Source of the DNA: Echinococcus granulosus
Lineage: Eukaryota; Platyhelminthes; Cestoda; Cyclophyllidea; Taeniidae
Direction: 5' to 3'
Assembly: GCF_000524195.1 (NCBI RefSeq)
Contig: NW_020170408.1
Location: 349,085-413,084 of the forward strand
Length of the DNA: 64,000 nt
Shown: positions 24,001 to 36,200 of the stretch, one piece after another
Position numbering within the stretch: position 1 is the stretch's first letter
Layout: every line of letters begins with the position of its first letter
Notes under the pieces: generated by a model
What the model saw: only the letters and a program-made list of their open reading frames with translations
Databases searched by the model: none
Told to the model about the DNA's origin: nothing
Translations under genes and position numbers: made by a program

Positions 24001-25973
24001 CGTTTTTCCCCTTCTTTCCCAACGCTTGTCAAAGCGAATGTTAGCCCCCCCCCCCCCCCCCCTCGAGAGGGGAAGTGGAGTTGTCCACCTCGATGTTTAA
24101 GCTGGATTTCTGAGTTTTTTTTTAAGTTAGGCTGAGGTAGACTGGGTTGGATTTGCGTCGGCTCTCTTCACAGAGGTCTTCGTTTTCCAACACAAAGGTG
24201 TCACGCGCATTGCCCGTTTCATATCCATTGAATCGACCAAAAAGTGGTGAAATTGAGAAGCAAAGTCTTTGCTAACTTTTAAATAACTCGATGGTTTTTT
24301 AATTTTGCTTTTTTCTGCCCCGAGGGACAGTTATTGTTGACTAACTTTGAGCACTCCAAGACGGAGTTCGATGTGATGGAGGGTGGGTGGAAGGGCGGTA
24401 GATTCGTTTACCACTTCAGTGCCAGGTGGTGTGGTGGGGCTTGAAGAAACCGAAAAAAGGTAGAAGCAAAATCCTTTTTCTTCTTTTAGTGGCAGCTCTT
24501 TTCCTCGTAGGACTGATTACTGGATTGGCTATTTATCTTCGTAGGCGACATTTCCAGAAGCGAAGCGAAAGACCCGAGTAAGTTCGTTGCAATAGGATGG
24601 ACAAAGTTAAGCGGCTTCATAGTAGGCATTGTGCGCTCTACACTGAAGTTGACAAGTCACTTTGAGGGGTTGAGTTTCGGTGGGGGCGAAAACTACTGTT
24701 GCCTTCCAAGTCGATTGGTTGATGCTTTCCTGTAGGACTTTTCCATCACCTGCCACTCTTTAGCCAGTTGGGTGTGGAATTGGAGGCGCTGTTGGTAACT
24801 TTTTTGCTTCCTTTTAGGTGCATCGATATGAACATAATCCAGGGTCAGTCGGCAGCTCAAGAACGTGAGTAATTTTCCATGGACTCTATTTTTGTATATC
24901 CATCCTCCCATCTCGTATTCATCCATCCATCCATTCCACTTCTATTTAGCCATCCTTAATGGATGGACGTGTCTAGGCACCCCTCCACCTACCCCTTCAT
25001 ACATCCATCTTCGGATTTTGCCAAATTTAGTAAGCCTTATCTATCCAACAACCGATTTAACCCCTTGTTTTTCGTGTCTTTTAGCTCTGATGCCTCCACC
25101 ACCACCTCCAACGCAGACGCGCTGATCTTTGTCAGCAACACCCACTCTTGTTCCTTTAAATTCTTAGCCGCTTCCCGCCTTTCTTCCCCCTTACTTATCT
25201 CCCCTTTGTCTCTATATCGCATAAACACGAGATTGCCTTTGCGACTATTGTAGCGTCGATGCATTTCGTGTGTTTTGTATTTGACGAAAAACGAAAATAA
25301 CTCGAAACGGTTGGCTGTCGGCCTTTTTTGCCTATTTTGTCCCGGTGAAGAGAGATTCTATCGTGTTTGGAGAGAAGCTATTGCTTGTGTGTGCGTTGAG
25401 GTCTTGGATGCATTCCAAGTCTATTAGTCTATTCCAAACCCACCTACCCATCTCTTGTGGATTTGTATGTACATCTGGGAATGGACCTCGTCGCGGTCTA
25501 GAGATAGGAACCCCAGAACAGTGACTCCACGCATACTAAGAGCCCAGTATCCATGTCCACGTCCGCTGACTAAGGTTGTCGCATTTACGTGTGTTTATTT
25601 CGTCGTGATTGGTCTTAACCTTGCGTTGTCATAGGTTCCTGTTAGTTTCCAAAACTTCGTAACAGAAATCTTTTTTTCAGAGGATGGGTCGTGTGGATCA
25701 ATTCGTTACCAATCCTTTCACTCTAGGTGCCCCAATTTTTTGGATCTGCGCGACGATCATTCGTCCACACTGGATCCATCCGATGCCTCCGCCACCTTAG
25801 CAAGCGTAACAGCCTTTAATGACCTTGAAGCTTCTGGGCTTTGCTACTCTGCCATTGTCTACCTTTTGTCTGTCTCTTTATCCACTCTTTTTCCCTCTTC
25901 CACACAGGCACTAGGACGGCTTCGTGTGGTGGCAGGTCGTATTGTAGAAAAAGTGGGTCAAGTAAAGTATTAG
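18009..25973 (+). CDS. Single-pass receptor with CUB-like and LDLa domains
   Basis: Exons with good support: 18290-18564, 20271-20412, 22281-22415, 22499-22552, 24490-24577, 24818-24864. The first two encode a divergent CUB-like domain (starts ECFQSPRNP, ends FEITVTPF). The third encodes a complete LDL-receptor class A module with six cysteines and the calcium box [12 protein letters not shown]. The transmembrane segment is split over two exons 1.9 kb apart ([11 protein letters not shown], then [17 protein letters not shown]) and is followed by RRRHFQKR, so the C terminus is cytosolic. After 24864 two tails fit the phase: a short one at 25085-25125 ([13 protein letters not shown], stop) and a long one from 25681 ([10 protein letters not shown]..., stop by 25973). 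The 5' end is uncertain: a 20-nt microexon 18130-18149 and a first exon 18009-18064 ([17 protein letters not shown]) fit in phase, but the donor AGGTTGTA is weak. The layout resembles NETO or LRP12-type receptors; ligand unknown. Confidence 0.65.
18565..20270. other. Intron of the CUB/LDLa receptor gene
   Basis: This is an intron of 1706 bases inside the CUB-like domain. It contains a decayed duplicate of the following acceptor and exon start at 19806-19847. Other open frames here carry no recognisable domain. Confidence 0.6.
19806..19847 (+). pseudogene. Decayed duplicate of an acceptor and exon start
   Basis: This 42-base block aligns without gaps to 20249-20290, the end of the intron plus the start of the real exon, with about 33 identical positions. 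The copy keeps a TAG acceptor and reads KAMCNTG where the true exon reads KATCNTD. It diverges soon after and runs into a stop within about 35 codons. It looks like a partial tandem duplication that left a non-functional pseudo-exon. Confidence 0.5.
20447..20473 (+). repeat. 27-base direct repeat, copy 1
   Basis: ATGCTACTGACTACGCTACT followed by TATATTG. It differs from copy 2 at 21089-21115 at two positions. A partial match (ATGCTACTGATC) lies near 20587. Confidence 0.65.
21089..21115 (+). repeat. 27-base direct repeat, copy 2
   Basis: ATGCTACTGACTAAACTACT followed by TATATTG, 642 bases downstream of copy 1 in the same orientation and within the same intron. It could mark the ends of a duplicated or inserted block. 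Confidence 0.65.
23179..23262 (+). other. Candidate alternative (stop-carrying) exon of the receptor
   Basis: This 84-base block is bounded by GTTCAG and GTGAGT. If joined to the preceding transmembrane exon in its phase, it reads [16 protein letters not shown] and then stops. That would truncate the receptor within the membrane segment. In another frame it is fully open, but that frame does not fit either neighbour. Use of this exon is an inference from splice sites only. Confidence 0.25.
23672..23691. repeat. Palindromic motif, copy 1
   Basis: GCGTCGCATATATGTGACGC, a 20-base palindrome with one mismatched pair. It is preceded by TTAACCCGTTATGTACCA. It lies in a receptor intron. Confidence 0.75.
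24045..24062 (+). repeat. Poly-C run of 18
   Basis: This is an uninterrupted C homopolymer within an intron. Its length is prone to sequencing and assembly error. Confidence 0.9.
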
Positions 25974-27282
25974 ATGGTCTGACAACTGACGCTTGTGAGC
26001 AGAACCTACATGGCAGTAGGTACTCATAATCAATCCACTCACTAACCACTTCCTAATTGGGAATCTCCCCGTCTTGTGCGTGTGTGTGTCAGTGAGAGGC
26101 TGCAGTTGGGTGAGCCCTATCCACCTTCTCGATACACCTCAATACAACGCAAAGATTTACAAGAAAAATCTCATTTGTTAGAATAATCTGGGATTAGCCA
26201 ATCAGATTATCGGAAGACGGTCAATCAAACACCTCAGGGTGTCATATCTTCATCCTTCGTGTGACTTTAAGGTTATTTCTGCATGCTACTCTACATCCAA
26301 CAAACACATGATCAGGTAGGAACTGGAGGAGACAATTTAGCGCGAGATAAGTGCTACAAAAACAGGAGTGAGGGTAGCCCTTAGAACTGTCCATCTTCGT
26401 GGTTTCTAGCTACAAAAATGTAGGTGGGGACCCTGACAGTCTTGCATCTCGTTCAGAAATGCTTTTGACAGATGTACGCTGCCCATTTCCCTACCAAATT
26501 TGCCTTCTGGACGTACACAGACAACTTCCGATCGACCATGCGGTCAGGAGAACGCAACCGTATGCGCGCTTTAGACGAGCCCCTAGCCCAACCATCCATT
26601 TGAGGCATCTGGGCTGGGGGATGATTCGAGCACCCTGGCACGGTTATGCTCCATCGGCTAATCAAGTGTAACCTATAGTAGAATGGGGCATGACCCAGAT
26701 GTGACCCCACGAATGACCTCGGGCCTGACCCTTCAGAGGCGCCTAAAAGGCATTGCATCTGTTGAAACCCTCAAAACGCAATAAAATTATATGTTCATTA
26801 TCTTTCTCTCTTTCTCTTTCTCTCAAATCGATGGGACAACGCAGGATCAATTTTTACGGGTGTGTGTAGAAGGACCGGGTAGAAGGTAACGGGAGGGGGA
26901 CACCTGGGAGGGGCACATCAGTTGATTGGTTAGTGAGCGAGTGACTGATTGGTGCAAGTCTCTGAAGTCATCAGATCGACCATCGGGAAGATTGTTTTCT
27001 TCTCCTCAATCCTCATCGCTCGAAGAGGCACTATCGAAATGTCAATGGGGTGGATGAGGAGGTGGAGGAGAAGGAAGAGGGCACACCAAAAGATGAGTGA
27101 AAAGAGAAGTCAGTGGAATAGAGCTTCAGGTTAAGGCGAGGGAAGAAAGAGAGGGAGATAGGTGAAATAGTTCCGAAAGGGACTTCACCAATCCTCGACA
27201 AATGGGAGGGAATAATTTGGTGAAGTGTTCCACTACCTTCTGGACAAGTTGCTTGGTTGGGTGAGTGAGCGAGTGAAAGGCC
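25974..27282. other. Convergent intergenic region
   Basis: This is the 3' flank of the receptor gene (plus) and of the coiled-coil gene (minus). It contains a plus-strand AATAAA at 26780-26785, a plausible poly(A) signal for the receptor transcript, followed by a CTTT/CTCT-rich tract. I see no other gene. Confidence 0.55.
26780..26785 (+). terminator. Candidate poly(A) signal of the receptor gene
   Basis: This is a canonical AATAAA about 0.8 kb after the long-tail stop codon. It is followed by a pyrimidine-rich (CTTTCTCT) stretch suited to a downstream element. The assignment is positional only. Confidence 0.35.
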
Positions 27283-30200
27283 TCAACGCCACGGTTCGTA
27301 CATATGGATGTCCTTCTCCAAGGAGGCTATCAGTCTATCCTTGTCCATGATTTCCTTGCGTAATCGTTGAATTTGCCTCCTTTGCTCTAGAAAAGCTTCC
27401 AGCAACTGGAACAGAAGCGTGTCAGGGGACTTAAAACGTCAGAAAGGCAAAGGAAACAGGCTAGACAATTTAAGTGGTCAAATCAACCCAGAATGTTTGA
27501 TTTTTCAAGTTCTACAAGGTGAGCCACCGCAATAGTTCAGGGTGATGGGCTGCCGGGATCCACAAGCCACTTGATCGCCATTTTACCTTCAACACCTGTC
27601 AGTGAGGATGCACTGACCATAGGAAAAACTGCGCATAAATACTGAAGAAAACAACATCACCCCCCTTTTCGTCTTTCCAAAAACAGCCTTAACAAATAAC
27701 AAGTGGAAAGCCGATCTTGTATGATTTCTTTCTAGTTGGATAGATAGTACAATAAAGCGGAGATTAATCCGTCACTCACCTTCTGATAGTCCTGAGGAAG
27801 GGTGGTTATCTGCTCCCCTTTCCGTGGGATATGGAAGGCCTATGTACAAACATCAGAAAAGATGAAGTCACTAAGTAGCAGATCCCTTCTTCTGTCTCGC
27901 ATTCAGCAGGCTTGAAGGCATTCCACAGATGGTCTGAAAGACCCAAACATGCTTGTCGTGGAGGCATGCATTTGCAAGGTCATTTGTCAGCATTCCACAC
28001 AGATGAGTTTTGACCTTACAGAATTTGTGGCGTTTCTTCGGCCGTCAGAATCAAGGTCGCCTCGTCGTGTTGTTGCATACTGGGAAGGGAAGGGGAGGGA
28101 AAGGAAAGGAGATACCTCTCTGTCAATGCGCTTGCCGATCATGCTCAATGAGCCAATCAGTTAGTCAATCAAGCAAGTAACCAATCAGAGACAAGAACGG
28201 AGGTACATAAAAGGCGTACTTTTTCCATTAAAAACCAAGCTATATAAAAACGAATTTTCGATAAGCTTGTGCTTTTGAAATACAACAAAATTCCTTAATC
28301 AAGGGGCTATTTGGAGGTCATTTATTTACTGATGGCTTAAGGGGGAATGCAGATATTAGGCTCAACTAGCCTACCCCTTGGCTGAAGGAGTTAGCGTAGA
28401 AATCATCGGGGTTAGAGCCAGATCCATGGTAGCCACCGTCATGATTCATTAACTTAGGTAGGCCGCCTCCATTGGTCAGAATCGAGGAGGCCGATTGGGA
28501 TCGATTTGCAGCACCACCATACTGCTCGGCATTCATTGGTCGGGCAATTGACCTTGACATATGTTGTGATGATCCAGGACTGGCTGACTGCTGATAAGAG
28601 TAGTAAGGATGTCTGGACAGCGAGGTGGTGCTGTTGTGTGCGGAACTGTTCTTCAATGTCATCTCCTCCACTTGTCGGATTATCTCTCGTACTGATGGAA
28701 GCACCAGATTTTCATCGTCCTCAGTCTGGTTTGGTTTTTTGGAGAGGGTTTTGTTTTTCGAGGAAGGAAATTAATCATACATTTTTACCTCCTTTGATGA
28801 GTCGACAAATTGGTAATACAGCCACAATGATGTCTGGCTGATGAACAATTGGAAAATGGAGGGGTCAGAGTACGGAATATTTTTCATTCGTGATTAATAA
28901 TGAGGTGTGTATGTACCACTGCAGATAGCGTAGAATGACTACATTTTGACGTGTGGGGAGGAAAAAAATTTCGGTGATTAAAAAACAGTTGGTGTTTGCC
29001 CACATTTCCTGAGAACGGGAAGTTGTGGAGGCTGCCTAGCAAGCAAATGCCAAATGTCAAGCACTTACATGTGTCAACAGGTTTCAAGGACCATCAATTT
29101 GGCGATCGTTGCTTGATGATGACTAACTGACTGACTTGCGAGGAGAAATGGTCGTTTTGTTGTAGCGTTAAACGTGTGAGTACACCGCAAATTGTCTTCA
29201 AACAACCCACTTGCTAGCCACCATCAAATTTCTGGCGAACATGCTAATGCCTACCAGGATATACGTTTCTGAAGTTGATTCACTCATGTCTCTTTCATGC
29301 AGTTACAAACTCCACGGCGATTTTCTACTTAAGCAAATTAAGTAGTACCCAATCTTCCTGCAACTGTCCGATTTTTATTTTAAAGGAAATTCTTATTTCG
29401 CCTCCCATCAACAATGGCTCAAGCCGAACAATTAATTCTTAAGTCGTGAGAGGACTCTAAGAAAGAATTTCTACCACTCCAGACTTTAAAATTTTAAGAT
29501 ATGTTGGCTAAGGTGAAATGAGTCGATTAATTGGACTCATCTACAAATTTAATTGCTCTCATTGTAGAATGAAAGAACCCCACCCAAAAAAAAAATATCT
29601 GAAATGTGCATTAAATAGAAAAGCAAGATAGGGCAAATTTTCGCCTCTTAAATCGGTTGCAATAGATAGTTTTCATATCTTGATCTTGGAGAGGAAATAT
29701 TACCGTCTCGTTAGCAGTGGCAAAGAACTCAGAGTATTTCACTCTTAGAGAAGTCAATTATCCTAAACTTTTCAGATTACTATATACTACCAACAGTCTT
29801 AAGTTTATTTGGCTTCTTTTGAAGACTGCGGTTCGGTCCGAGTTAGCCAGTCTTAGGTTGGCTGAAATAATGCATGCTAAAATCTAGAAATTTTTCGCAA
29901 ATTTTTCACATATTTGACTTATTTTGCTCACTTAAAATCAGCCTTACATTGCTTAGTATTTTGATGACTCACGTCCACTCAAAAATAAGGCCACCATCAG
30001 CTGACTTGGTTTAGTAGTATGGGGCAACCAAGCTAACTAGGAAGCATGGAAACTCAATAATCCGGATGTACCTGAGGTCCATCCACTGAGGAAGAGGTAT
30101 TGGGGCGTCTGCTGGACGCCTGTGATGGAATTGGCGCGGCCTGTGGAAGAATGACCTGCTTAGAGCGGATACGATCGTCGAAAGTGACACCACTTCCACC

Positions 30201-33200
30201 TCTTAATCCTCCTCCGCCTCCAGCAGACGCGACTCTGAAGGCTTGACGAGGACTGCTCGGTGGTCCATTGGTAGGACTGGCCTGCTCACTTCGACTGCGA
30301 ACTTGTATTTTCACCGTGCCTGCCTTTCGACCCGACACAAAGAATCGCGGCCTCAGAGGGCTAGGTTGCTGAAACAAATGCGCCTCTGCTACCAATTGGG
30401 ACCAAAGTATGGTTTTAGGAGATGTTGGGCTACTTTCCTAATAAATCTTGGCACACTTCTAATGGCGCCTCCATGTTGTGGAACGCAAGGGTACGTAAGT
30501 GATAAATTTCCTCAATGGTGTCTACGAAATTGTCGCCTAATTTGGTACCAGAAGACGGATTTCAGAATAAAGCCAAATGGACGCTGCAAGAGTGAACGAA
30601 TGAAACTTTTTGATCTCTTGTCTATTTTATGATACAATTAAAACAGAAAACCCATATTTATTATACCTTACCATAGCAATGCCCGTATGCCAAGCTGCGA
30701 AAAAGAAAGGCCACACTGACCTACAAACATTTGAGTTACATGACCACATCTCTCTACCTTTGTTTAGAAAATTTTTTTATATTCAGAGTAACAAAGGTAG
30801 GTAAAAAGTCATTTGTTGGCGTGATCCACATTGTTAAATGTGCAAAAAAAACTTATAGGAGGTATAAACGAGTGCATTCATGTAGAGCCAGTTAGAAAAT
30901 CAGGGAATGCTTTTTTCTCGGTTTTTAGCACCTTTGTGTAAAATATTTGTGTAAACAGGTAAAAAACTCTAAAAACTATTTATCGTTTGCCACATGTTTC
31001 CTAATACACATGCTGAATGAAGAATGAGAAGATACTTCTTTTTCTTACTGGAACAATGCACACTTTGTGTACTTTTTAGAGCGGTAACAGGAACCAAAGA
31101 AATTTGAGACGTTTCTCTGGACAGACAGGTTCTAAAACTTTAATGCCCAGTAAGCAGCTTAAGTAATTGGTTTTGATGCTTAATCGTTTTAGATTTTACT
31201 AAATAGGCTAGAACATTTTTCGTAGTTTGAAACAGTCCAACGAAATAGCATAACAAAAACCATTTGCTAAAAATGGTTTTAATTCAGATTTAATAAAAAC
31301 ACTAAATATTTTTGAACAATAAAAAATTTTTGACACCGCTTACAGGTTTCTACGTTTTGTTTAATTAAATCAACCGAGGCAGAAAGAAGGTTACTAAGTA
31401 GATTAAAACGTCTAGACGACGGTCAAATTGAAACGCACAGAATGTGCCTGCAGTGCATTTAACAAAGCCTTATTGATGGATGTACATGACGAGTATGGTC
31501 CCATGCTAATTAGTGTTCGCGATTATGCCATGTTCATCTCATACTTTTCGTCACTTACGCCCCACTTAGTCCTCAAGAGTAATTTTGGTGGCAGTGGGAC
31601 AGAACGAACTTAGTGTCTGTTTTTCCCCAAGCAAGAATTTTAAAGGCCTTTTATGATGCTCTTTTAAAAAAATGTGGTCTTGATGGAGAGTGGCTAACAC
31701 GGGCAATTGAATCTACGGGAAATCACAGCGGAAGAATCCGTATGATCGCAAAATAATGCCCGATTCTGCTTCATACTTATTAACGGTCCATGACGTGTTC
31801 CTAATGGCTTACAGTTGATTATACGGATTGTACATTGCAATTTCAATGTGGTAATTAAAAGTAGGAGAAGTGGAAGCTACGTTAGTATATGAATATATGG
31901 GGATTGAAAGATACGCCAAGTCCTTCATTCACTAAAGATAAATAAGTAAGGAATGGTCAAGGTATTACTCAAATTACTTTTGTTAATAACATGGAAACCT
32001 ACTCCGGAATGCTTTTTTAATGAAAAATTTTGTACGTCAATTTACATTTGTCGTCTGCACAGCAAAGAAGAGCGACATTTTTCAGCCTTCCGTAGAAAAA
32101 TAATCAACGACTACTTAAAAAGGGCGTTTATAAAAAATTTGGTGTTTGTACTATGCAAGCTGGGTAAAAAACGACACTCGGAAATTTTATTTCTTATTAA
32201 ATTTGAGGGAGAGGAAGCGTCAAACTACAGGAACCTACACGCATGGTAGACCAGCCTATTCGGCGAGCAAAAGTGGATTGAAAGGTAATCCGACCCTCGG
32301 TCAGTACTTCTGGCCATTGGCACCCTACGCAGCACCGCAAATGATCACACACCGTGGCGTACATGTCTGCACGCACCTGACAACGCATTCATTGGCTGGC
32401 TGTTCTGTGCCTCTTCAGGGGATGGAACAGACGCAACAATAGCGTGAAAAATAGTAACCAAAGTCAATAATTTGTTCATTGGTTATGCGTACTCTTAGAA
32501 ATTTTGATATCTATGTCGAATTAGAGATTATTTTGGAGTCGTGATTAAACGGATCTGTAAAAAACAAAACTTGGCAAAGTTTTCATCAGCGTCACAAATA
32601 AGTGACGCAACAACATTGTTACATGCGAAGACGAAGTCTTGACCAGTGGTCGAGTAAGAGGCTGCAGCAAGTCGTGGTCCAATGCGATCGGTGGAGTCCA
32701 AACCTCCAAATTAAGCAGGTTGTCGCCCCCAACTAAGGATAATGCTATTTTTTTATCATAGCGCTTAAGATGTTAAGGTGGATATTTTAGGCGCAAAAGG
32801 GCACCTGGGTTGAGAAGGTCCAATTTCCCAAGCGTGAACGATGCCAAACAGGTCGCAAAAAGTGATGAATAATGGAGCACATCGAAGAATTAAAAAGCAA
32901 ATATTGTTTATAAACTTTGAAGAGCAAAGACTTAGTCCAAAAAGTTTAGAATAATTCACCATTTTTAAAATTTCAATCAATTTTTTCTGCTCACAATTTT
33001 GATTATTGCAACTTTAGGCCAAATATTGCATAAGTTTGTAAAACCGGACATTTTTAGGCCTGAAAAATGAGCCACTTTAAGACAAGTTTAAAATTATAGA
33101 CAACTTTAAAAACCCATTGGAAGTGCATGAAATTGAAATGATAAAAGAGCTATCAGTTAATGTAATTGGAAAATTTTAAAGACCTCTTTTAATGTCTTAA

Positions 33201-36200
33201 TAAGAACACAAAAATATGTGAAGAAGGTGAAGAATTATATTTAGCCCTAAACATGTTTTGTAGTAATGTTAAATAATTAGCCAAAGAAAATTCTACATGA
33301 GTAGGTATTTGGCGATTAAAGCTATGTCATTATAAAATTTAACAAAAAAAGAAGGAATGAATTAATGCAGCTGACTAAGCGAATTTTTAAAAATAGCATG
33401 CAAACTTCATTTTTGTTTAATTAGCCAACCAAATTTGAATAGAATCGTCGAACAAAATTTGGCCTAGTCGTGACTTGTCGGTTTATACCTTGTGGAATGA
33501 AGTCCGGCATAATTCACTAAATATTTCGCAAGTATTTGCGCTATATTTTCTAGATTATAAAACCTTTATTTTTTGACAGTAATATCTTCTCTTAAGCCGG
33601 AGATCTTGATGTCCTATTTTTAAAAAAAACAGTTGCTTTAAGAATGCATATGCAATAAACAATTTTGCAAAAATTGTTCTAAGCGCGCGTTTTATAGATT
33701 TGAATTATTTTGATTTAAAAATTACTTATCACATCATTCTTTAATCTAATCGTCTTTTATAGGGCACCACTTCTCTCCCTAAAATTCCTCCAAATTTCCT
33801 TTTATAGCTTTCAAAATTCTTCCCACTTTATTTATAGTGGCGACAAAAAAATCTTTTGTCCTAAATAGGTACTGATTGGACACACCTGGGGTTTCCCCTC
33901 CAGGTAGGTCATGTCAAGGGCGTTGTCGGATGGAAAACGCTTTTGATTTATGTTTGTGCCGTACAGGGTCTGCAGGCGTCGGAAACTTGGGCCTAAAACA
34001 AACAAAAAGTGGCTAGAGTAAAAAGGATAGGCCAAAAAATATGCATATAATCCCATACAAAGCAAATGTTACGAGGGGTAATTTAAAGGGCGTAAATAAC
34101 CACCTCTTTAGTGTTTGCTTCGGTGGAGGTGCATTTTTGTTTACTCTTGCGTGTCAAAACTCATGAGGGCATGTCAAATGCACATCAAAGTATAAAATTG
34201 CCTCATTCCATCAGTGAGACATGCTCGCTTTGTTTCACCTCGTTTGAAGATGCAGTCGTTTCTCGTCAAGTGTGTGCACTTGGTGATGGTAGAGTCTACC
34301 GCTAAGCAATGCCGTCTGTCGGTTACTTGCTTCTGATGATGCGGCACTCATAAATGGACGTATCACAATTACCATGTCGTCCTATTCTTGATAACATACG
34401 TCACTCTAAGCTTTGTAGTTTAAAATCAAGATACCAGTGAGTTTCTTTGGCCTCAAACAGGGCAGATGGCAGAAATGTCAAACGGCTAACAAATGTCAAG
34501 CATAAACAGATGACAGACAACAAAATTGGGGGACTGTCAAGTTGTTCTTTTTCTGTCGCGCAACTTAAATTGCTTGCGGAATGACATGACCTGACCCTTT
34601 GTACTGCTACGTCCATCTTCTATTTCCTATTTCTAAGACACGTGCCGCTTCACGCCTAGGGGATTATGCCTCTTGCATGCGTGTGTGACATATTCCGGGC
34701 AGATTTGCGCCGCACGACTTTATTGCTAAAGTCTGGGTAACAAAATTAGCAGCAAACTATATTCCTCAGAAGCATTTAGGACCTGTTCTTCAGGAATGCG
34801 GAAGACGATCTCCTTCGTTACAAAAAGTGACCCGTGAGAAGTATGTGAAACAGGTAAGCAGGTGCAAAATGGGAAGGAAAAGCGTCGAAATCTACTAGAT
34901 ATACAGTTTAAAAGTCGGCCGAATTTGCTACTTAAATTCACGTAAGTAGTACACAGTTTCACTCTTTACTTAATTAAGAAAAACGTGAAGAAAATCCTAT
35001 TTTTTTTAAATTTGGTAATGTACCTCGTATGTAAGCAAAAGCTGCCAATCAGTTAGGCGGAGCGACTTCTGGTTGGGACAACACTCTCCCGAGTCTAACT
35101 TAATCGGAATTAAAACGAAATGTGAAAAGAAGGGATACATTTCGTCCGACGCACTTTGTCTGATATAACTGATTGCTGCGAGCAAAAAAGGTGAGTGAAT
35201 TGGCTTTGACGTCTGACAAAAGACAACCAATAAAAACTCCCTGGAGAGGGGGATTGGTGAGGGAGATATGGACAATTTCCAAGGTCACACTCGGCCAACT
35301 TATCTGCGAAAGTGTCTAATAGTACACGAGGCGAAATGGCTTAAGTGAGGTGAGAGAGAAAGTAAGAGTTGTTTAAGCAAGCAGAAAAAGGAAAACGAAC
35401 CGCTTGTTAGCACAACGTTCCTCAGTCTCGAGACAGCTGTTTCGTTCGTTCAGCGGTGGTGACCAAGAGACGGGCTTGATTAATGGGGGCATTGAATAAC
35501 TGACTTGCACCACAGAGGGGGAAACGTACATTTTAGACAGGGTAGAACTGTCTCCCATCCGGACTAAGTAACAACTGTCAAAGCTCCCTGGTTATAAAAT
35601 GTATAATGCTAAAACTGTTCTCCAGTTAGACGATGGACTTGTAACTCTTTCTCTGGTGGCGCCATAAGGAGGCTATTTACCTGTCTAGGGGATTTTCTGG
35701 ATTAGTGATTCCGTTTTAGGGCGCATTTTGATCCGGTTACGAATGTGTGTGGGGAATTCGCATTAGGTAATAAAAGTGGTAATTTTAGTTTTCTTATCCG
35801 AAAACAGGGAAACCTTCACATGCTCGCATTGATCGTTTCCTGGCTTAAGGTGGAGAGATTTTAGGAAGGAATTTTCCACAAGCCAATCATTGAAAAAAGC
35901 TTAATTAGGAAATCTATAACAAATCAACGGTATTCACGTTAATTGGTCAAAAGAATCTTTTCAAAAATTTATAGTTTCTGATATAGAATGAGTAAAATAG
36001 AATGATAAAGATACTTGTCCACATCAGGTAAGCTCAAAACTTATGAATTTTGGCAAAATTTCTCGCTTACTAATCCTTTGTAATTTTGGTTACGGTTTGG
36101 TAAAGCTAAAAATTAACCCAAATCCGTGGGATTTCTTGGCTGAAGGTAATTAGCCTTTGCCACTAGTGTGACAAAATTTGGCAAAGTCAGGGTTTGGAAA

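Larger units (their letters stand above)
22553..24489. other. Intron splitting the transmembrane segment
   Basis: This is an intron of 1937 bases in phase 1. It holds a candidate cassette exon at 23179-23262, a 20-base palindrome at 23672-23691 and an 18-base C run at 24045-24062. Confidence 0.6.
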
